A stretch of DNA of 64,000 nucleotides from Bacteroides oleiciplenus YIT 12058 (GCF_000315485.1 NZ_JH992944.1:354896-418895); one strand, 5' to 3'; shown: positions 7,790 to 17,135, counted from the stretch's first letter. Notes: generated from the sequence alone by a model not told the origin. Program-made: numbers and translations.

Positions 7790-7871
7790 ATTTGCTATTT
7801 AAAAATAAAGCACTACATTTGCACCCGCAATTCGGGATGTAGCTCAGCCCGGTAGAGTACGCGTCTGGGGG
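7790..7871 (+). repeat. Right direct repeat: element-supplied tRNA-Pro promoter and 5' half
   Basis: Counterpart of 1171-1252 (three mismatches in 82 bp). It contains TTTG (7791-7794), TACATTTG (7814-7821) and the tRNA 5' half, joined in frame with the original 3' half at 7872. Confidence 0.85.
7791..7821 (+). promoter_or_regulatory. Promoter of the rebuilt tRNA-Pro
   Basis: TTTG (7791-7794) and TACATTTG (7814-7821) with normal spacing, 11 nt before the mature tRNA. By the repeat logic this promoter came with the element. Confidence 0.7.
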
Positions 7872-7906
7872 GCGTGTGGTCGCAAGTTCGAATCTTGTCA
7901 TCCCGA
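7833..7906 (+). tRNA. tRNA-Pro, anticodon GGG
   Basis: All four arms fold: acceptor CGGGATG with CATCCCG (7833-7839, 7899-7905), a D arm with GCTC, an anticodon stem 7860-7864 with 7872-7876, anticodon GGG at 7867-7869, and a T arm with GTTCGAATC. The discriminator is A7906 and CCA is not encoded. It is a chimera: nucleotides up to 7871 come from the element, the rest from the chromosome. Confidence 0.95.
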
Positions 7907-7915
7907 CTACCGATA

Positions 7916-7950
7916 AAGCATTGATAATCGAAAGATTATCGATGCTTTTT
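7916..7950 (+). terminator. Terminator of tRNA-Pro
   Basis: A 14-bp stem (7916-7929 with 7934-7947, one wobble) with a GAAA loop is followed by T's, immediately after the tRNA. Confidence 0.75.
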
Positions 7951-7964
7951 GCTTTTATATATGC

Positions 7965-8816
7965 TCATATTTCCCTTATCATCTCAAACTGTTTCCCCTT
8001 CACATCTATATTTTTTGCTTTCAGAAAACCGGTAATTGAAGTGCACGAGATTTCTGTATTTACAACTTTAATGGATTCGTACCTATTCAATTCAAGCATC
8101 TCCCGAAGCAATAATGAAGCTATTCCTTTTCTTCGATAGGTTTTATCAACCGCCAACTGGGTGACATCGCCGGAACCGGGATCGAAGACACAATAACCAA
8201 CGAGATTTTCGCCAGTAAACACTCCCAAACTGATAAAGTCCCCGGGTATCCGCCCGATTGCTTCAAGATTATTCTGCCAGGAAGGTTTGAAATCCCAGAA
8301 GTTGGAGATAGAATCATATTCATGGATAGTGACAGGCCGGAGCACGTAAGGAAAATCAATCATTTTCAGTTCATTCCTTACTGCACTATTCTCCTGTACA
8401 AAGTAATTAAACTCACGAGTCACCTCGAAACCGAGTTTTCTGTAAACAGAAACTGCACCTGTGTTATGCTGCAACACTTCCAGCAGATATTGACGGATAC
8501 CTGCTGCCTTTAAATGTGGAATAGCATACTCAAAGATACGGGTAGCCAGTCCCTTTCCCCTATGCTCTTTCAGAGTTCCCGTCCCAGTGTCATAAGCTGT
8601 CTTCACTCCGTAAAAATCTCCAATGCCGTTACAAGTGAAAGAAACTATCTCACCCTGACTGAATGCACCAAAAGAGAAAGCAAAATCAAAGCCACGGCGC
8701 TTCAACATTGTCTGGAGTTGGGCTTTGCTTTGTTGCACCTCATAATCAGCAAAAGCCTGATTGAATGCTTTAAATAAAGTGTCGAAGTTCGTTTTACCAA
8801 GAGAGTTTATTTCCAT
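7965..8816 (-). CDS. Tandem GNAT-family N-acetyltransferase
   Basis: A 283-aa protein with two GNAT folds. The first (about 1-150) has the acetyl-CoA loop KEHRGKGLATRIFEYAIP and the C-terminal GAVSVYRKLGFEVTREF. The second (about 160-283) has DKTYRRKGIASLLLREMLE and a final ITGFLKAKN. It should transfer acetyl groups to an unknown amine. Chromosomal, with its 3' end 15 nt from the tRNA terminator; not part of the integrative element. Substrate cannot be read from sequence. Confidence 0.85.
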   Translation of the reverse strand: MEINSLGKTNFDTLFKAFNQAFADYEVQQSKAQLQTMLKRRGFDFAFSFGAFSQGEIVSFTCNGIGDFYGVKTAYDTGTGTLKEHRGKGLATRIFEYAIPHLKAAGIRQYLLEVLQHNTGAVSVYRKLGFEVTREFNYFVQENSAVRNELKMIDFPYVLRPVTIHEYDSISNFWDFKPSWQNNLEAIGRIPGDFISLGVFTGENLVGYCVFDPGSGDVTQLAVDKTYRRKGIASLLLREMLELNRYESIKVVNTEISCTSITGFLKAKNIDVKGKQFEMIREI

Positions 8817-8903
8817 ATCGCTGCAATTAAAGGAGTGAACATAGAATCATATACCTGCAAAGATATAAAAAGTAAAGATAAACTTAAATATCAGACTATG
8901 CTT

Positions 8904-8936
8904 TTTGTATATTTACAAGCTAATTGCGTATCTTTG
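8904..8936 (+). promoter_or_regulatory. Promoter of the tricorn-like protease gene
   Basis: TTTG (8904-8907) and TATCTTTG (8929-8936) with normal spacing, about 26 nt before the chosen start at 8962. Confidence 0.65.
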
Positions 8937-8961
8937 CATAAACACACATCAGAATATACTT

Positions 8962-11900
8962 ATGAAAAAAATTCTTGCTTACATTGCCCTTAGTTTTACA
9001 GCAATAACCGGTTATGCAGCTACTCCTCTTTGGATGCGCGACTTACAAATCTCACCGGATGGAACGGAAATTGCATTTTGCTATAAAGGAGACATTTACA
9101 AGGTGCCCGCTAAGGGCGGAACGGCTACACAGCTCACCACCCAGGACTCTTACGAGTGCACTCCTATATGGTCGCCGGATGGCAAGCAGATAGCTTTTGC
9201 CAGCGATAGAAACGGAAACTTCGACATCTTCGTGATGTCGGCAAATGGTGGAGCCGCCCAACGACTGACCACCCACTCCACCAACGAACTGCCGTCTACC
9301 TTTACTCCGGACGGCAAATATATCTTATTTTCGGCATCTATCCAGGACCCGGCAACCAGTGCCCTCTTTCCCACAGCCTCAATGACCGAGCTTTACAAAG
9401 TCCCCATAGCAGGCGGGCGCACATTACAAGTGCTGGGAACACCTGCCGAAGCTGTCTGTTTCGACAAGTCCAGCAGCCGTTTCCTCTATCAAGACCGCAA
9501 GGGAGGTGAAAATGAATGGAGAAAGCACCACACCTCTTCCATCACCCGGGACGTATGGATGTGTGATGTAAAAACAGGCATACACACCAACCTTACCTGT
9601 CATGCGGGCGAAGACCGCAACCCTGTATTAGCACCGGATGGAGAAACCGTATACTTCCTGAGTGAGCGTGACGGCGGTTCATTCAATGTATATGCCTTCC
9701 CGCTCTCCCAGCCGCAATCGGTGAAAGCAGTCACTTCCTTCAAAACTCACCCCATACGTTTCCTTTCCATGAGCAACGACGGCACATTGTGCTATGGATA
9801 TGACGGAGAGATTTACACTCAGCAAGCGGGTTCCACTCCCCGGAAGATAAGTGTAAAAATCATACGCGACGACCAGCCGCAAATAGTCAACCTGAAATAT
9901 TCCGATAAAGCAACCTCAGCTACAGTGTCATCGGATGGAAAACAGATTGCTTTCATTGTGCGAGGCGAAGTATTCGTTACATCGGCAGACTATGCCACCA
10001 CCAAACAAATCACTCACACAGCAGCGCGCGAAAGTAATCTTTCATTCTCCCCGGACAACCGGACACTGGCTTATGATAGCGAACGCAACGGAAATCTACA
10101 GATTTATCTGGCAAAAATAACCAGGGAAGAAGATCCTAACTTCCCCAATGCAACGCTGATAAAGGAAGAACCGTTGCTGCCCTCCACTACCATAGAGCGT
10201 AGCCACCCGCAATTCTCTCCCGATGGCAAAGAGCTTGCTTTCATTGAGGAGCGCAATCGCCTGATGGTATTCAACCTGGAAACCAAGAAACTACGCCGCA
10301 TTACCGATGGTTCCACCTGGTATAGCACCGGTGGTGGATTTGATTATGCATGGTCTCCGGACGGCAAGTGGTTTACTCTTGAATTTACAGGAAACAAACA
10401 CGATCCCTACTCGGATATAGGTCTTGTAAGTGCGCAAGGCAATAGTGAAATAATCAACCTGACCAATAGCGGATATAACAGCGGTTCACCCTGCTTTGTG
10501 CTTGACGGCAATGCTATACTTTTTGTAACCGAACGCTACGGTATGCGCGCGCATGCCTCATGGGGTTCGCTGGACGACGCCATGCTGGTATTCCTCAATC
10601 AAGATGCCTACGACAAGTTCAGTCTGAGCAAAGAAGACTATGAACTGTACAAAGAAGCCAATGCCGACCGGGAAAAGACAGAAGAGAAAGACAGCAATAA
10701 GGTGAAAGATATTGTAGTAGAGTTGAAAAACATAGAAGACCGCATCGTGCGTCTGACCCCTAATTCTTCTGATATGGGCAGCACCGTTCTTTCCAAAGAT
10801 GGCAAAACCCTCTACTACCTGGCAAGTACAAAAGGCGGGCGCAACCTATGGAAAATGGACCTGCGCAAACAAGAAACCAAGTTACTCCACAAGATAGACG
10901 CCGGATCGGCATCCATGGAAATGGATAAAGAAGGGAAGGCTCTTTTCATTCTGAACGGAAAAAACATGCAGAAGATGAATCTGACTTCCAATGAACTAAA
11001 ACCTATTAAATACCTTGCCCAGATGAAACTGGATCTGGCGGCTGAACGTGAATACATGTTCGACCATGTGTATAAACAGCAACAGAAGCGATTCTACAAC
11101 ACCAACATGCACGGTGTGAACTGGGATGCCATGTCGGCAGCCTATCGCAAGTTCCTGCCGCACATCAATAATAATTATGACTTCTCGGAAGTATTGAGTG
11201 AATGGTTGGGCGAACTGAATGTGTCTCACACCGGCGGACGTTTCTATCCGGACGGGCAAAGCGAGCCGACAGCCAGCATGGGATTACTTTTTGACTGGAA
11301 CTATCAGGATAAGGGTATGCTCATTGCCGAAGTCATAGAAAAAGGGCCATTCGACAAAGCCGATACCAAGGTGAAAGCAGGCACTATTATTGAAAAGATT
11401 GACGGTACGGAAATCACTCCCGAAACGGACTATTACACGCTGCTCAATGATAAAGCTAAAAAGAAAACACTCGTTTCACTATATGACGCCAAAACCAAAG
11501 AGCGTTGGGAAGAGGTGGTAATCCCCATCAAAGACAGCGAACTAAACCAACTGCTCTACGAACGCTGGGTGAAACAGCGTGCGGCAGATGTTGACAAATG
11601 GTCAGGTGGACGTCTGGGATATGTACACATTAAGTCGATGGGCGATGATAGTTTCCGTTCCATCTACTCGGACATTTTGGGAAAATACAATAATCGTGAA
11701 GGTATCGTGATAGACACGCGCTTCAATGGCGGCGGACGCCTGCACGAAGATATAGAAATACTGTTCAGCGGCGAGAAGTATTTTACGCAAGTGGTTCGGG
11801 GCCGCGAGTCCTGTGATATGCCCAGCCGCCGCTGGAACAAGCCTTCCATTATGCTGATGTGCGAAGCCAACTACTCTAATGCACACGGCACGCCGTGGGT

Positions 11901-12162
11901 ATACAGTCATCAGAAGTTAGGTAAACTGGTAGGCATGCCGGTTCCAGGCACCATGACCAGTGTATCATGGGAGCGCCTGCAAGACCCGACATTGGTATTT
12001 GGTATTCCCGTAGTTGGTTATCGTCTTCCTGATGGTAGTTATCTGGAAAACACGCAGTTGGAACCGGACGTGAAGGTTGCCAATTCACCCGAAACAATCG
12101 TAAAAGGGGAGGATGCACAACTAAAAGCGGCGGTAGAGGAGTTATTGAAACAAGTACATTAG
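8962..12162 (+). CDS. Tricorn-like S41 protease with beta-propeller and PDZ domain
   Basis: The start at 8962 gives 1066 aa, close to archaeal tricorn (about 1070), and opens with signal peptide MKKILAYIALSFTAITGYAA; an upstream start at 8905 would overlap the promoter. Order: propeller blades with WSPDGKQIAF-type WD40-like/TolB repeats (about 20-640), a helical linker, a PDZ-like region (about 775-850), and an S41 core (about 880-1050) with VIDTRFNGGG near 918 and the likely nucleophile Ser972 in EANYSNAHGTPW. It is expected to degrade peptides in the periplasm. Flanked by its own promoter and terminator, so monocistronic. Confidence 0.9.
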   Translation: MKKILAYIALSFTAITGYAATPLWMRDLQISPDGTEIAFCYKGDIYKVPAKGGTATQLTTQDSYECTPIWSPDGKQIAFASDRNGNFDIFVMSANGGAAQRLTTHSTNELPSTFTPDGKYILFSASIQDPATSALFPTASMTELYKVPIAGGRTLQVLGTPAEAVCFDKSSSRFLYQDRKGGENEWRKHHTSSITRDVWMCDVKTGIHTNLTCHAGEDRNPVLAPDGETVYFLSERDGGSFNVYAFPLSQPQSVKAVTSFKTHPIRFLSMSNDGTLCYGYDGEIYTQQAGSTPRKISVKIIRDDQPQIVNLKYSDKATSATVSSDGKQIAFIVRGEVFVTSADYATTKQITHTAARESNLSFSPDNRTLAYDSERNGNLQIYLAKITREEDPNFPNATLIKEEPLLPSTTIERSHPQFSPDGKELAFIEERNRLMVFNLETKKLRRITDGSTWYSTGGGFDYAWSPDGKWFTLEFTGNKHDPYSDIGLVSAQGNSEIINLTNSGYNSGSPCFVLDGNAILFVTERYGMRAHASWGSLDDAMLVFLNQDAYDKFSLSKEDYELYKEANADREKTEEKDSNKVKDIVVELKNIEDRIVRLTPNSSDMGSTVLSKDGKTLYYLASTKGGRNLWKMDLRKQETKLLHKIDAGSASMEMDKEGKALFILNGKNMQKMNLTSNELKPIKYLAQMKLDLAAEREYMFDHVYKQQQKRFYNTNMHGVNWDAMSAAYRKFLPHINNNYDFSEVLSEWLGELNVSHTGGRFYPDGQSEPTASMGLLFDWNYQDKGMLIAEVIEKGPFDKADTKVKAGTIIEKIDGTEITPETDYYTLLNDKAKKKTLVSLYDAKTKERWEEVVIPIKDSELNQLLYERWVKQRAADVDKWSGGRLGYVHIKSMGDDSFRSIYSDILGKYNNREGIVIDTRFNGGGRLHEDIEILFSGEKYFTQVVRGRESCDMPSRRWNKPSIMLMCEANYSNAHGTPWVYSHQKLGKLVGMPVPGTMTSVSWERLQDPTLVFGIPVVGYRLPDGSYLENTQLEPDVKVANSPETIVKGEDAQLKAAVEELLKQVH

Positions 12163-12175
12163 ATAGTGATTATTA

Positions 12176-12206
12176 AGAAGCCAGGTTATGAACTTGGCTT
12201 CTTTTT
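12176..12206 (+). terminator. Terminator of the tricorn-like gene
   Basis: An 11-bp stem (AGAAGCCAGGT with its near-complement, 12176-12186 and 12192-12202) ends in a T-run. Confidence 0.75.
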
Positions 12207-12209
12207 CCT

Positions 12210-12217
12210 TACCTTTG
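12210..12217 (+). promoter_or_regulatory. -7 element of the AspT/YidE-type transporter gene
   Basis: TACCTTTG lies 28 nt before the start codon and just after the preceding terminator. Confidence 0.55.
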
Positions 12218-12245
12218 CGCGAAATATAACAAATCATCTAAATTC

Positions 12246-13844
12246 ATGTTTACTGACCTACTGAATTCCTCTTATTTCGCACTCTTCCTTATTGTTGCAT
12301 TAGGCTTCATGTTGGGAAAAATCAAAATCAAAGGATTATCGCTGGACGTTTCAGCCGTCATCTTCATCGCTCTGCTATTCGGACATTTCGGCGTAGTTAT
12401 TCCTAAAGAATTAGGAAACTTCGGATTAGTTCTTTTTATTTTCACCATCGGTATCCAGGCCGGACCCGGCTTCTTCGACTCATTCCGGAGCAAGGGGAAA
12501 ACGCTAATCATAATCACCATGCTGATTATCTGTTCGGCTTCGCTGACAGCGGTCGGACTAAAGTATCTCTTTGATATTGACACGCCAAGCGTAGTGGGCC
12601 TGATAGCCGGTGCATTGACCAGTACGCCGGGACTTGCCGTAGCCATCGACAGTACAAACTCGCCGTTAGCATCCATTTCTTATGGTATCGCATATCCGTT
12701 CGGTGTGATTGGCGTTATCCTGTTTGTGAAGCTGCTACCCCGAATCATGCGCATTGACCTGGACAAAGAAGCCCGCCGCCTGGAAAAAGAGCGTCGTGGA
12801 CAATTCCCCGAACTGACCACCTGTATTTATCGCGTTACCAATCCTGCCGTATTTGATCGCAGCCTCATGCAAATCAATGCGCGTGCCATGACCGGAGCTG
12901 TCATTTCGCGCCACAAACAAGGAGAACAGATTTCTATCCCAACAGCACAAACCGTGCTTCACGAAAATGACTACATACAGGCAGTGGGCAGTGAAGAAGC
13001 GCTGAACCAACTTGCCGTCTTAGTAGGTAAGCGAGAAGAAGGTGAATTACCATTAGTAGATACACAGGAAATCGAGTCGCTATTGCTGACTAAGAAAGAC
13101 ATGATTAACAAACAGTTGGGAGACCTGAATCTGATGAAGAACTTCAATTGTACAGTGACCCGTGTCCGCCGAAGCGGTATCGACTTATCTCCATCACCTG
13201 ATTTGACTTTGAAGTTCGGTGATAAACTAATGGTGGTAGGAGAAAAAGAAGGTCTTAAAGGGCTGGCACGCCTACTGGGAAACAATGCCAAAAAGTTGTC
13301 GGATACGGATTTCTTTCCTATTGCAATGGGTATTGTATTAGGTGTGCTATTCGGTAAGTTGAATATCACTTTCCCCGGTGGTTTGTCATTCTCTCCGGGA
13401 CTAACGGGCGGTATTCTGATGGTAGCTTTATTCTTAAGTGCGATTGGAAAAACAGGCCCTATCCTGTGGTCCATGTCCGGTCCGGCCAATCAATTGTTGA
13501 GGCAACTGGGGCTTTTACTTTTCCTTGCCGAAGTCGGCACTTCAGCAGGTACCAATCTTGTGGCAACATTTCAGGAAAGTGGTTGGCTACTGTTCGGGGT
13601 AGGTGCTGCAATAACGGTGGTGCCGATGCTGGTGGCTGTTTTTGCCGGACTGTTTATATTCAAAATCAGTATTCTAGACCTGTTAGGTACCATTACCGGC
13701 GGCATGACCAGTACGCCGGGGCTTGCTGCTGCCGACTCCATGACTGACAGCAATATTCCAAGCGTAGCCTATGCCACAGTTTATCCTATCGCAATGGTAT
13801 TCCTCATCCTGTTTATACAGATAATCGCATCTGCGGTATATTGA
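12246..13844 (+). CDS. AspT/YidE/YbjL-family transporter with TrkA-C domains
   Basis: A 532-aa inner-membrane protein built as two membrane halves (about 1-160 and 355-530). Each half ends in the duplicated motif of this antiporter family (GALTSTPGLAVA and GGMTSTPGLAAA). Between them lie two RCK_C/TrkA-C-like cytoplasmic domains (about 185-345; e.g. FGDKLMVVGEKEGL) that probably sense a ligand. AspT itself exchanges aspartate and alanine, but the substrate here is unknown. It has its own promoter and a terminator downstream. Confidence 0.85.
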   Translation: MFTDLLNSSYFALFLIVALGFMLGKIKIKGLSLDVSAVIFIALLFGHFGVVIPKELGNFGLVLFIFTIGIQAGPGFFDSFRSKGKTLIIITMLIICSASLTAVGLKYLFDIDTPSVVGLIAGALTSTPGLAVAIDSTNSPLASISYGIAYPFGVIGVILFVKLLPRIMRIDLDKEARRLEKERRGQFPELTTCIYRVTNPAVFDRSLMQINARAMTGAVISRHKQGEQISIPTAQTVLHENDYIQAVGSEEALNQLAVLVGKREEGELPLVDTQEIESLLLTKKDMINKQLGDLNLMKNFNCTVTRVRRSGIDLSPSPDLTLKFGDKLMVVGEKEGLKGLARLLGNNAKKLSDTDFFPIAMGIVLGVLFGKLNITFPGGLSFSPGLTGGILMVALFLSAIGKTGPILWSMSGPANQLLRQLGLLLFLAEVGTSAGTNLVATFQESGWLLFGVGAAITVVPMLVAVFAGLFIFKISILDLLGTITGGMTSTPGLAAADSMTDSNIPSVAYATVYPIAMVFLILFIQIIASAVY

Positions 13845-13886
13845 TAAAGTCATCTGCCCCTCCTCTCCTATAGGGTAAATATGATA

Positions 13887-13938
13887 AATGAGAATAGGTT
13901 TCCGCCAGCAAATTAATGGCAGAAATCTATTCTCATTT
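13887..13938. terminator. Bidirectional terminator
   Basis: Arms 13887-13902 and 13922-13938 pair almost fully with A/T tracts on both sides, between two convergent genes. Confidence 0.7.
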
Positions 13939-13974
13939 TCAATGCAAAAAACTAATTATTTATGTAAAAATGGC

Positions 13975-15390
13975 TTATTCCATATAGACCTTGTCGTCAT
14001 TTCTTGTCCCTTTATACCAATCATGATATGAGGTACATCCGCTATCAACCCACTTTGTATACATAGGATAAGCTTCATCAATCCTGATAGTTTCCAAACA
14101 CCACTTAAAGTCAGGTGACGGAATCTCAAGTACATTGGGGAAGTCAGCGTCGTATTTATTATAAGAATTAAGGTCGAATGTAGCCTTCCCGTTATTCAGC
14201 ATAGGAATGTACGCGTCAGCCTTTGGCAAAGTGATCTGGATAACTTCCGTTTCTACTTTGGAAGCACCTGCACGTACGTTCATATATCCACTCAGCCCCT
14301 CAACATATATCTTACCATTGATGCCGAAGCTGTTAGTGAATGACGCACCCGTTGCCATCACCTGAATATGAGCTCTTGCTTCATTGCTACCAGAAATTTC
14401 TTCAATGTGAAATCTCACTACAACATCATTAAAGTCATAATCTCCCTGATTCGGGTAGTTATCTTCAAACAACCACATTCCCTGCCACGTAATGCTACCG
14501 GGCGGCAGTTCCGGGGTAGGTATCTCATTCTCAGGTGTCAGTGCCGGATTGGATTCGATAAGGCACAACAGGTCATTATAGTCTTGGTCGAACCATCCAT
14601 CCGGAAGCTGGTCTTCCATACCCAATGTCTGATATTCCTTATCACCAAACTTCAATGTTCTGATAACTCCTGACGTAAGCAGTATTCCATTATATTTTTC
14701 ATTGAATCTCGGAGTCGAATAGCGATATACCCCAGGAGAGTACGAACAAGCAAAACCAATCTTACAGTCAGTGAAAGTACCAAGTTTCACTTTAGTTCCG
14801 ATAGTCTGTTTCCCGTCAAATACAGGCGTAAGGTCCTGAATTTCAGCATCAGCATCTGTATAGGTATAATAATATAAACTGTTATTAAGATGAGCACCAC
14901 CATTGCCTACATAGGTCACCCAAACTTCAGTCTCCTCACTTCCTACCATCAAATCAGAACATACCGTATACGTATCGCTCGGTGTGTTTCTGACGCCTTC
15001 GGGATAATAATTGTTTATGGCAGTAATCAGCGCGTCAGAGAGTTCACCCTCTGCTTTCGTAACAGCTTTATTTACAACGACATCCCCCTTACTATAGGTA
15101 GACATCTGGCCATTCATCAACAGATATAATTTATCTGTTGCTTTAGGAATTCTGACACTTTTCTCAAATGGAGCATAATCTATCAGAATGGGCTCTCCCA
15201 CCAAATGCCCATCAACATAAGGGTCGCCGGCATACAGTAGGCAACGGGTGTTTTCCGTAGTATTAACACGTACAGTTATTTCATCCACTAAGGAGAAGTC
15301 TTTTCCGGGCTCCGGTTCCTGATAAGAATTCTTCACCTCACATGAGAATAACGTAAAAACACTAACCAATAATAATAATAATTTCTTCAT
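13975..15390 (-). CDS. LruC-domain lipoprotein
   Basis: The start at 15390 gives a lipoprotein signal, MKKLLLLLVSVFTLFSC, with lipidation at Cys17; an ATG 27 nt upstream would bury it. The C-terminal half has the LruC/DUF4842 signature: MWLFEDNYPNQGDYDFNDVV, an Asp-rich loop that looks calcium-binding. DGWFDQDYNDL is a second acidic motif. These Bacteroidales surface lipoproteins are common, with unclear function. It stands alone and converges on the transporter gene. About 471 aa. Confidence 0.8.
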   Translation of the reverse strand: MKKLLLLLVSVFTLFSCEVKNSYQEPEPGKDFSLVDEITVRVNTTENTRCLLYAGDPYVDGHLVGEPILIDYAPFEKSVRIPKATDKLYLLMNGQMSTYSKGDVVVNKAVTKAEGELSDALITAINNYYPEGVRNTPSDTYTVCSDLMVGSEETEVWVTYVGNGGAHLNNSLYYYTYTDADAEIQDLTPVFDGKQTIGTKVKLGTFTDCKIGFACSYSPGVYRYSTPRFNEKYNGILLTSGVIRTLKFGDKEYQTLGMEDQLPDGWFDQDYNDLLCLIESNPALTPENEIPTPELPPGSITWQGMWLFEDNYPNQGDYDFNDVVVRFHIEEISGSNEARAHIQVMATGASFTNSFGINGKIYVEGLSGYMNVRAGASKVETEVIQITLPKADAYIPMLNNGKATFDLNSYNKYDADFPNVLEIPSPDFKWCLETIRIDEAYPMYTKWVDSGCTSYHDWYKGTRNDDKVYME

Positions 15391-15833
15391 ACCTTCTTTA
15401 TAAAATGAACATATCACCTGTTAGTCACGGAATAAATCTACAACTTTTTATTCTAATATACAAATTATCATCTAATAATTCAAAAGATGAAGTTTCCATC
15501 CAGAATAAGTACATCTTTATACCATTTCTTAACGAAACAAGAAATATATCAACATTAGTAATACAGTATTCAGAACTGATAAGAAGTGAATGAAATGTTT
15601 TTCCGTCAATTTGTTTGAATTTCCTACCTGTCAAGCAGCAGAATGCAACTATTTGATTATAAGCGTATATAAATAAGCCTTATCTCGGTCGTATACTTAG
15701 GGTACCTCAGTCGTATACTGAGATGCCCTAAGTATACGACTGAGGTACCCTAAATATACGACCCGGAGTTAATATTTACTTTTCGTAAAAAAATAAATAA
15801 AGCAAAATCACCCTATCACTTTTCCGCATGTGC
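15391..15833. other. Intergenic region with a large palindrome
   Basis: About 440 nt between divergent genes. A 69-codon minus-strand frame at 15425-15634 shows no protein-like features. The one strong structure is the palindrome at 15688-15762. Confidence 0.5.
15688..15762. repeat. 32-bp inverted repeat, 11-nt loop
   Basis: Arms 15688-15719 and 15731-15762 pair with one mismatch. Each arm itself holds two GTCGTATACT-type units, so the block can also fold in shorter registers (CGTATACTTAGGG at 15691 with its exact complement near 15726-15738). No T-run follows. It is about 70 nt upstream of the promoter at 15834. Confidence 0.8.
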
Positions 15834-15865
15834 TTGCTATTTTCAATAGAATTCTTCTAAATTTG
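15834..15865 (+). promoter_or_regulatory. Promoter of the FMN-binding/nitroreductase gene
   Basis: TTG (15834-15836) and TAAATTTG (15858-15865), 25 nt before the start. Confidence 0.6.
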
Positions 15866-15890
15866 CAAGCAATATAAATAGCAACTAAAT

Positions 15891-17135
15891 ATGAAAGCAT
15901 CAAAAGCCCAATCTATTATTAGCCTGATAACCTGCTTTTTCCTAATTCTAGCGGTAACTATCTGCAAAGAAAATAAGTTCCGGAACATACTCTCAGAAAA
16001 TGAAAATACAACGGAAAAACAAGGTGGGAACACAGGGATACTGCGACAGGCTGATGATGGGGTACAAATAATATCTACCCGGCAAATTGCCGGTGACATC
16101 AATGGATACGGTGGAAGCGTCCCACTCGAAATCTATATGAAGGACAACCGCATCATCAAAGTGGTGGCTCTGGAAAACTCTGAAACACCCAGTTACTTTG
16201 CCAAAGTGCGGAACAGCAACCTGCTGCAACAATGGGATAATCTGTCACCAGAAGAAGCACTCAACAAAGAGGTGGACGGCATATCCGGTGCCACAGAGTC
16301 TGCCGCCGCCATTATCCAGTCCGTACAGAAGGCGATGGAATATGCTGAAGCACATTCATTGGAAGAGACAGATGCTTCTTTCAGTTTCGACTGGATACTC
16401 TTCCTGGGACTACTGGCAGGAATTGCAGTGTGTACCCTCGCTATCACATATTTCTCCAAGCAACAACCCAGAGCACAAACCATGCAGTATGTGCTGAACT
16501 TTTTCAATCTGGCTTTGGTTATAGTAGTGACTGCTTTATCCATCCAGCCGAAAAATAATCAAGTAATTAATAAGGAGGAACCTATTATGACACAGGATAA
16601 TAAATCTACCGTTCTTGAAAGTATTCATGCAAGAACCAGCATCCGCTCTTATCTCCCCAAGGAGGTGGAAGAAGAGAAAGTGGAACAATTACTTAGGGCC
16701 GCTATGGCTGCGCCTACGGCAACCAATAAACAGCCCTGGGCCTTCATTGTCATTAAAGAAAAGGAAGTATTGAACGAACTGGGTTCTACCCTTCCCTATG
16801 CCAAGATGGCTAAAGAGGCACCTTTAGCAATCGTTGTATGCGGAGACCTGACAAAAGCTATCAGTGGTGCGGGTAGTGATTATTGGGTACAGGATGCTTC
16901 TGCCGCTACTGAAAACTTATTGTTGGCAGCACAAGGATTGGGGTTGGGTGCTGTGTGGACAGGGGTTTATCCCATAAAAGAACGCGTGAAAGAGGTTCAG
17001 AAGATTTTGCATCTGCCCGAATATATCATTCCGCTGAATGTAGTTCCTGTAGGCTATCCGGCCGAGAACCCGCTTCCAAAGGATAAATGGAAACCGGAGA
17101 ATGTGCATTATAATCGCTGGAAAGAGATTCGATAG
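15891..17135 (+). CDS. FMN-binding membrane domain fused to nitroreductase
   Basis: A 414-aa protein. Residues 9-25 form a membrane anchor. Residues about 55-155 are an extracytoplasmic FMN-binding domain like NqrC/RnfG, with the flavinylation motif DGISGATES (Thr135 the expected attachment site). Two more membrane segments follow (about 167-187 and 199-217). From Met233 comes a complete nitroreductase domain (ARTSIRSYLPKEV, AAPTATNKQPW) that binds FMN. It could pass electrons across the membrane between two flavins. A GGAGG precedes Met233 (16587), so a free 182-aa nitroreductase may also be made. Confidence 0.8.
   Translation: MKASKAQSIISLITCFFLILAVTICKENKFRNILSENENTTEKQGGNTGILRQADDGVQIISTRQIAGDINGYGGSVPLEIYMKDNRIIKVVALENSETPSYFAKVRNSNLLQQWDNLSPEEALNKEVDGISGATESAAAIIQSVQKAMEYAEAHSLEETDASFSFDWILFLGLLAGIAVCTLAITYFSKQQPRAQTMQYVLNFFNLALVIVVTALSIQPKNNQVINKEEPIMTQDNKSTVLESIHARTSIRSYLPKEVEEEKVEQLLRAAMAAPTATNKQPWAFIVIKEKEVLNELGSTLPYAKMAKEAPLAIVVCGDLTKAISGAGSDYWVQDASAATENLLLAAQGLGLGAVWTGVYPIKERVKEVQKILHLPEYIIPLNVVPVGYPAENPLPKDKWKPENVHYNRWKEIR

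Larger units (their letters stand above)
1253..7871. mobile_element. 6.6-kb integrative element in tRNA-Pro, with integrase and rolling-circle Rep
   Basis: The boundaries are set by the 82-bp repeats whose shared sequence ends in the anticodon loop of tRNA-Pro. All genes lie on the minus strand: higBA, a secreted protein, rep, an HTH protein and a tyrosine recombinase nearest the right end. The last three are overlapping or nearly so. No relaxase, coupling protein, capsid or Zot-like gene is visible, so self-transfer is not evident. A replicating integrative element, phage-like satellite or plasmid-derived island all fit. Confidence 0.75.

Noticed and set aside
1253..7871. Filamentous phage genome
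   Set aside because: A gene II/X-type Rep is present, but I see no Zot-like assembly protein and no small coat-protein genes.
15688..15762. Insertion-sequence end
   Set aside because: No transposase, target duplication or second copy is visible in the window.
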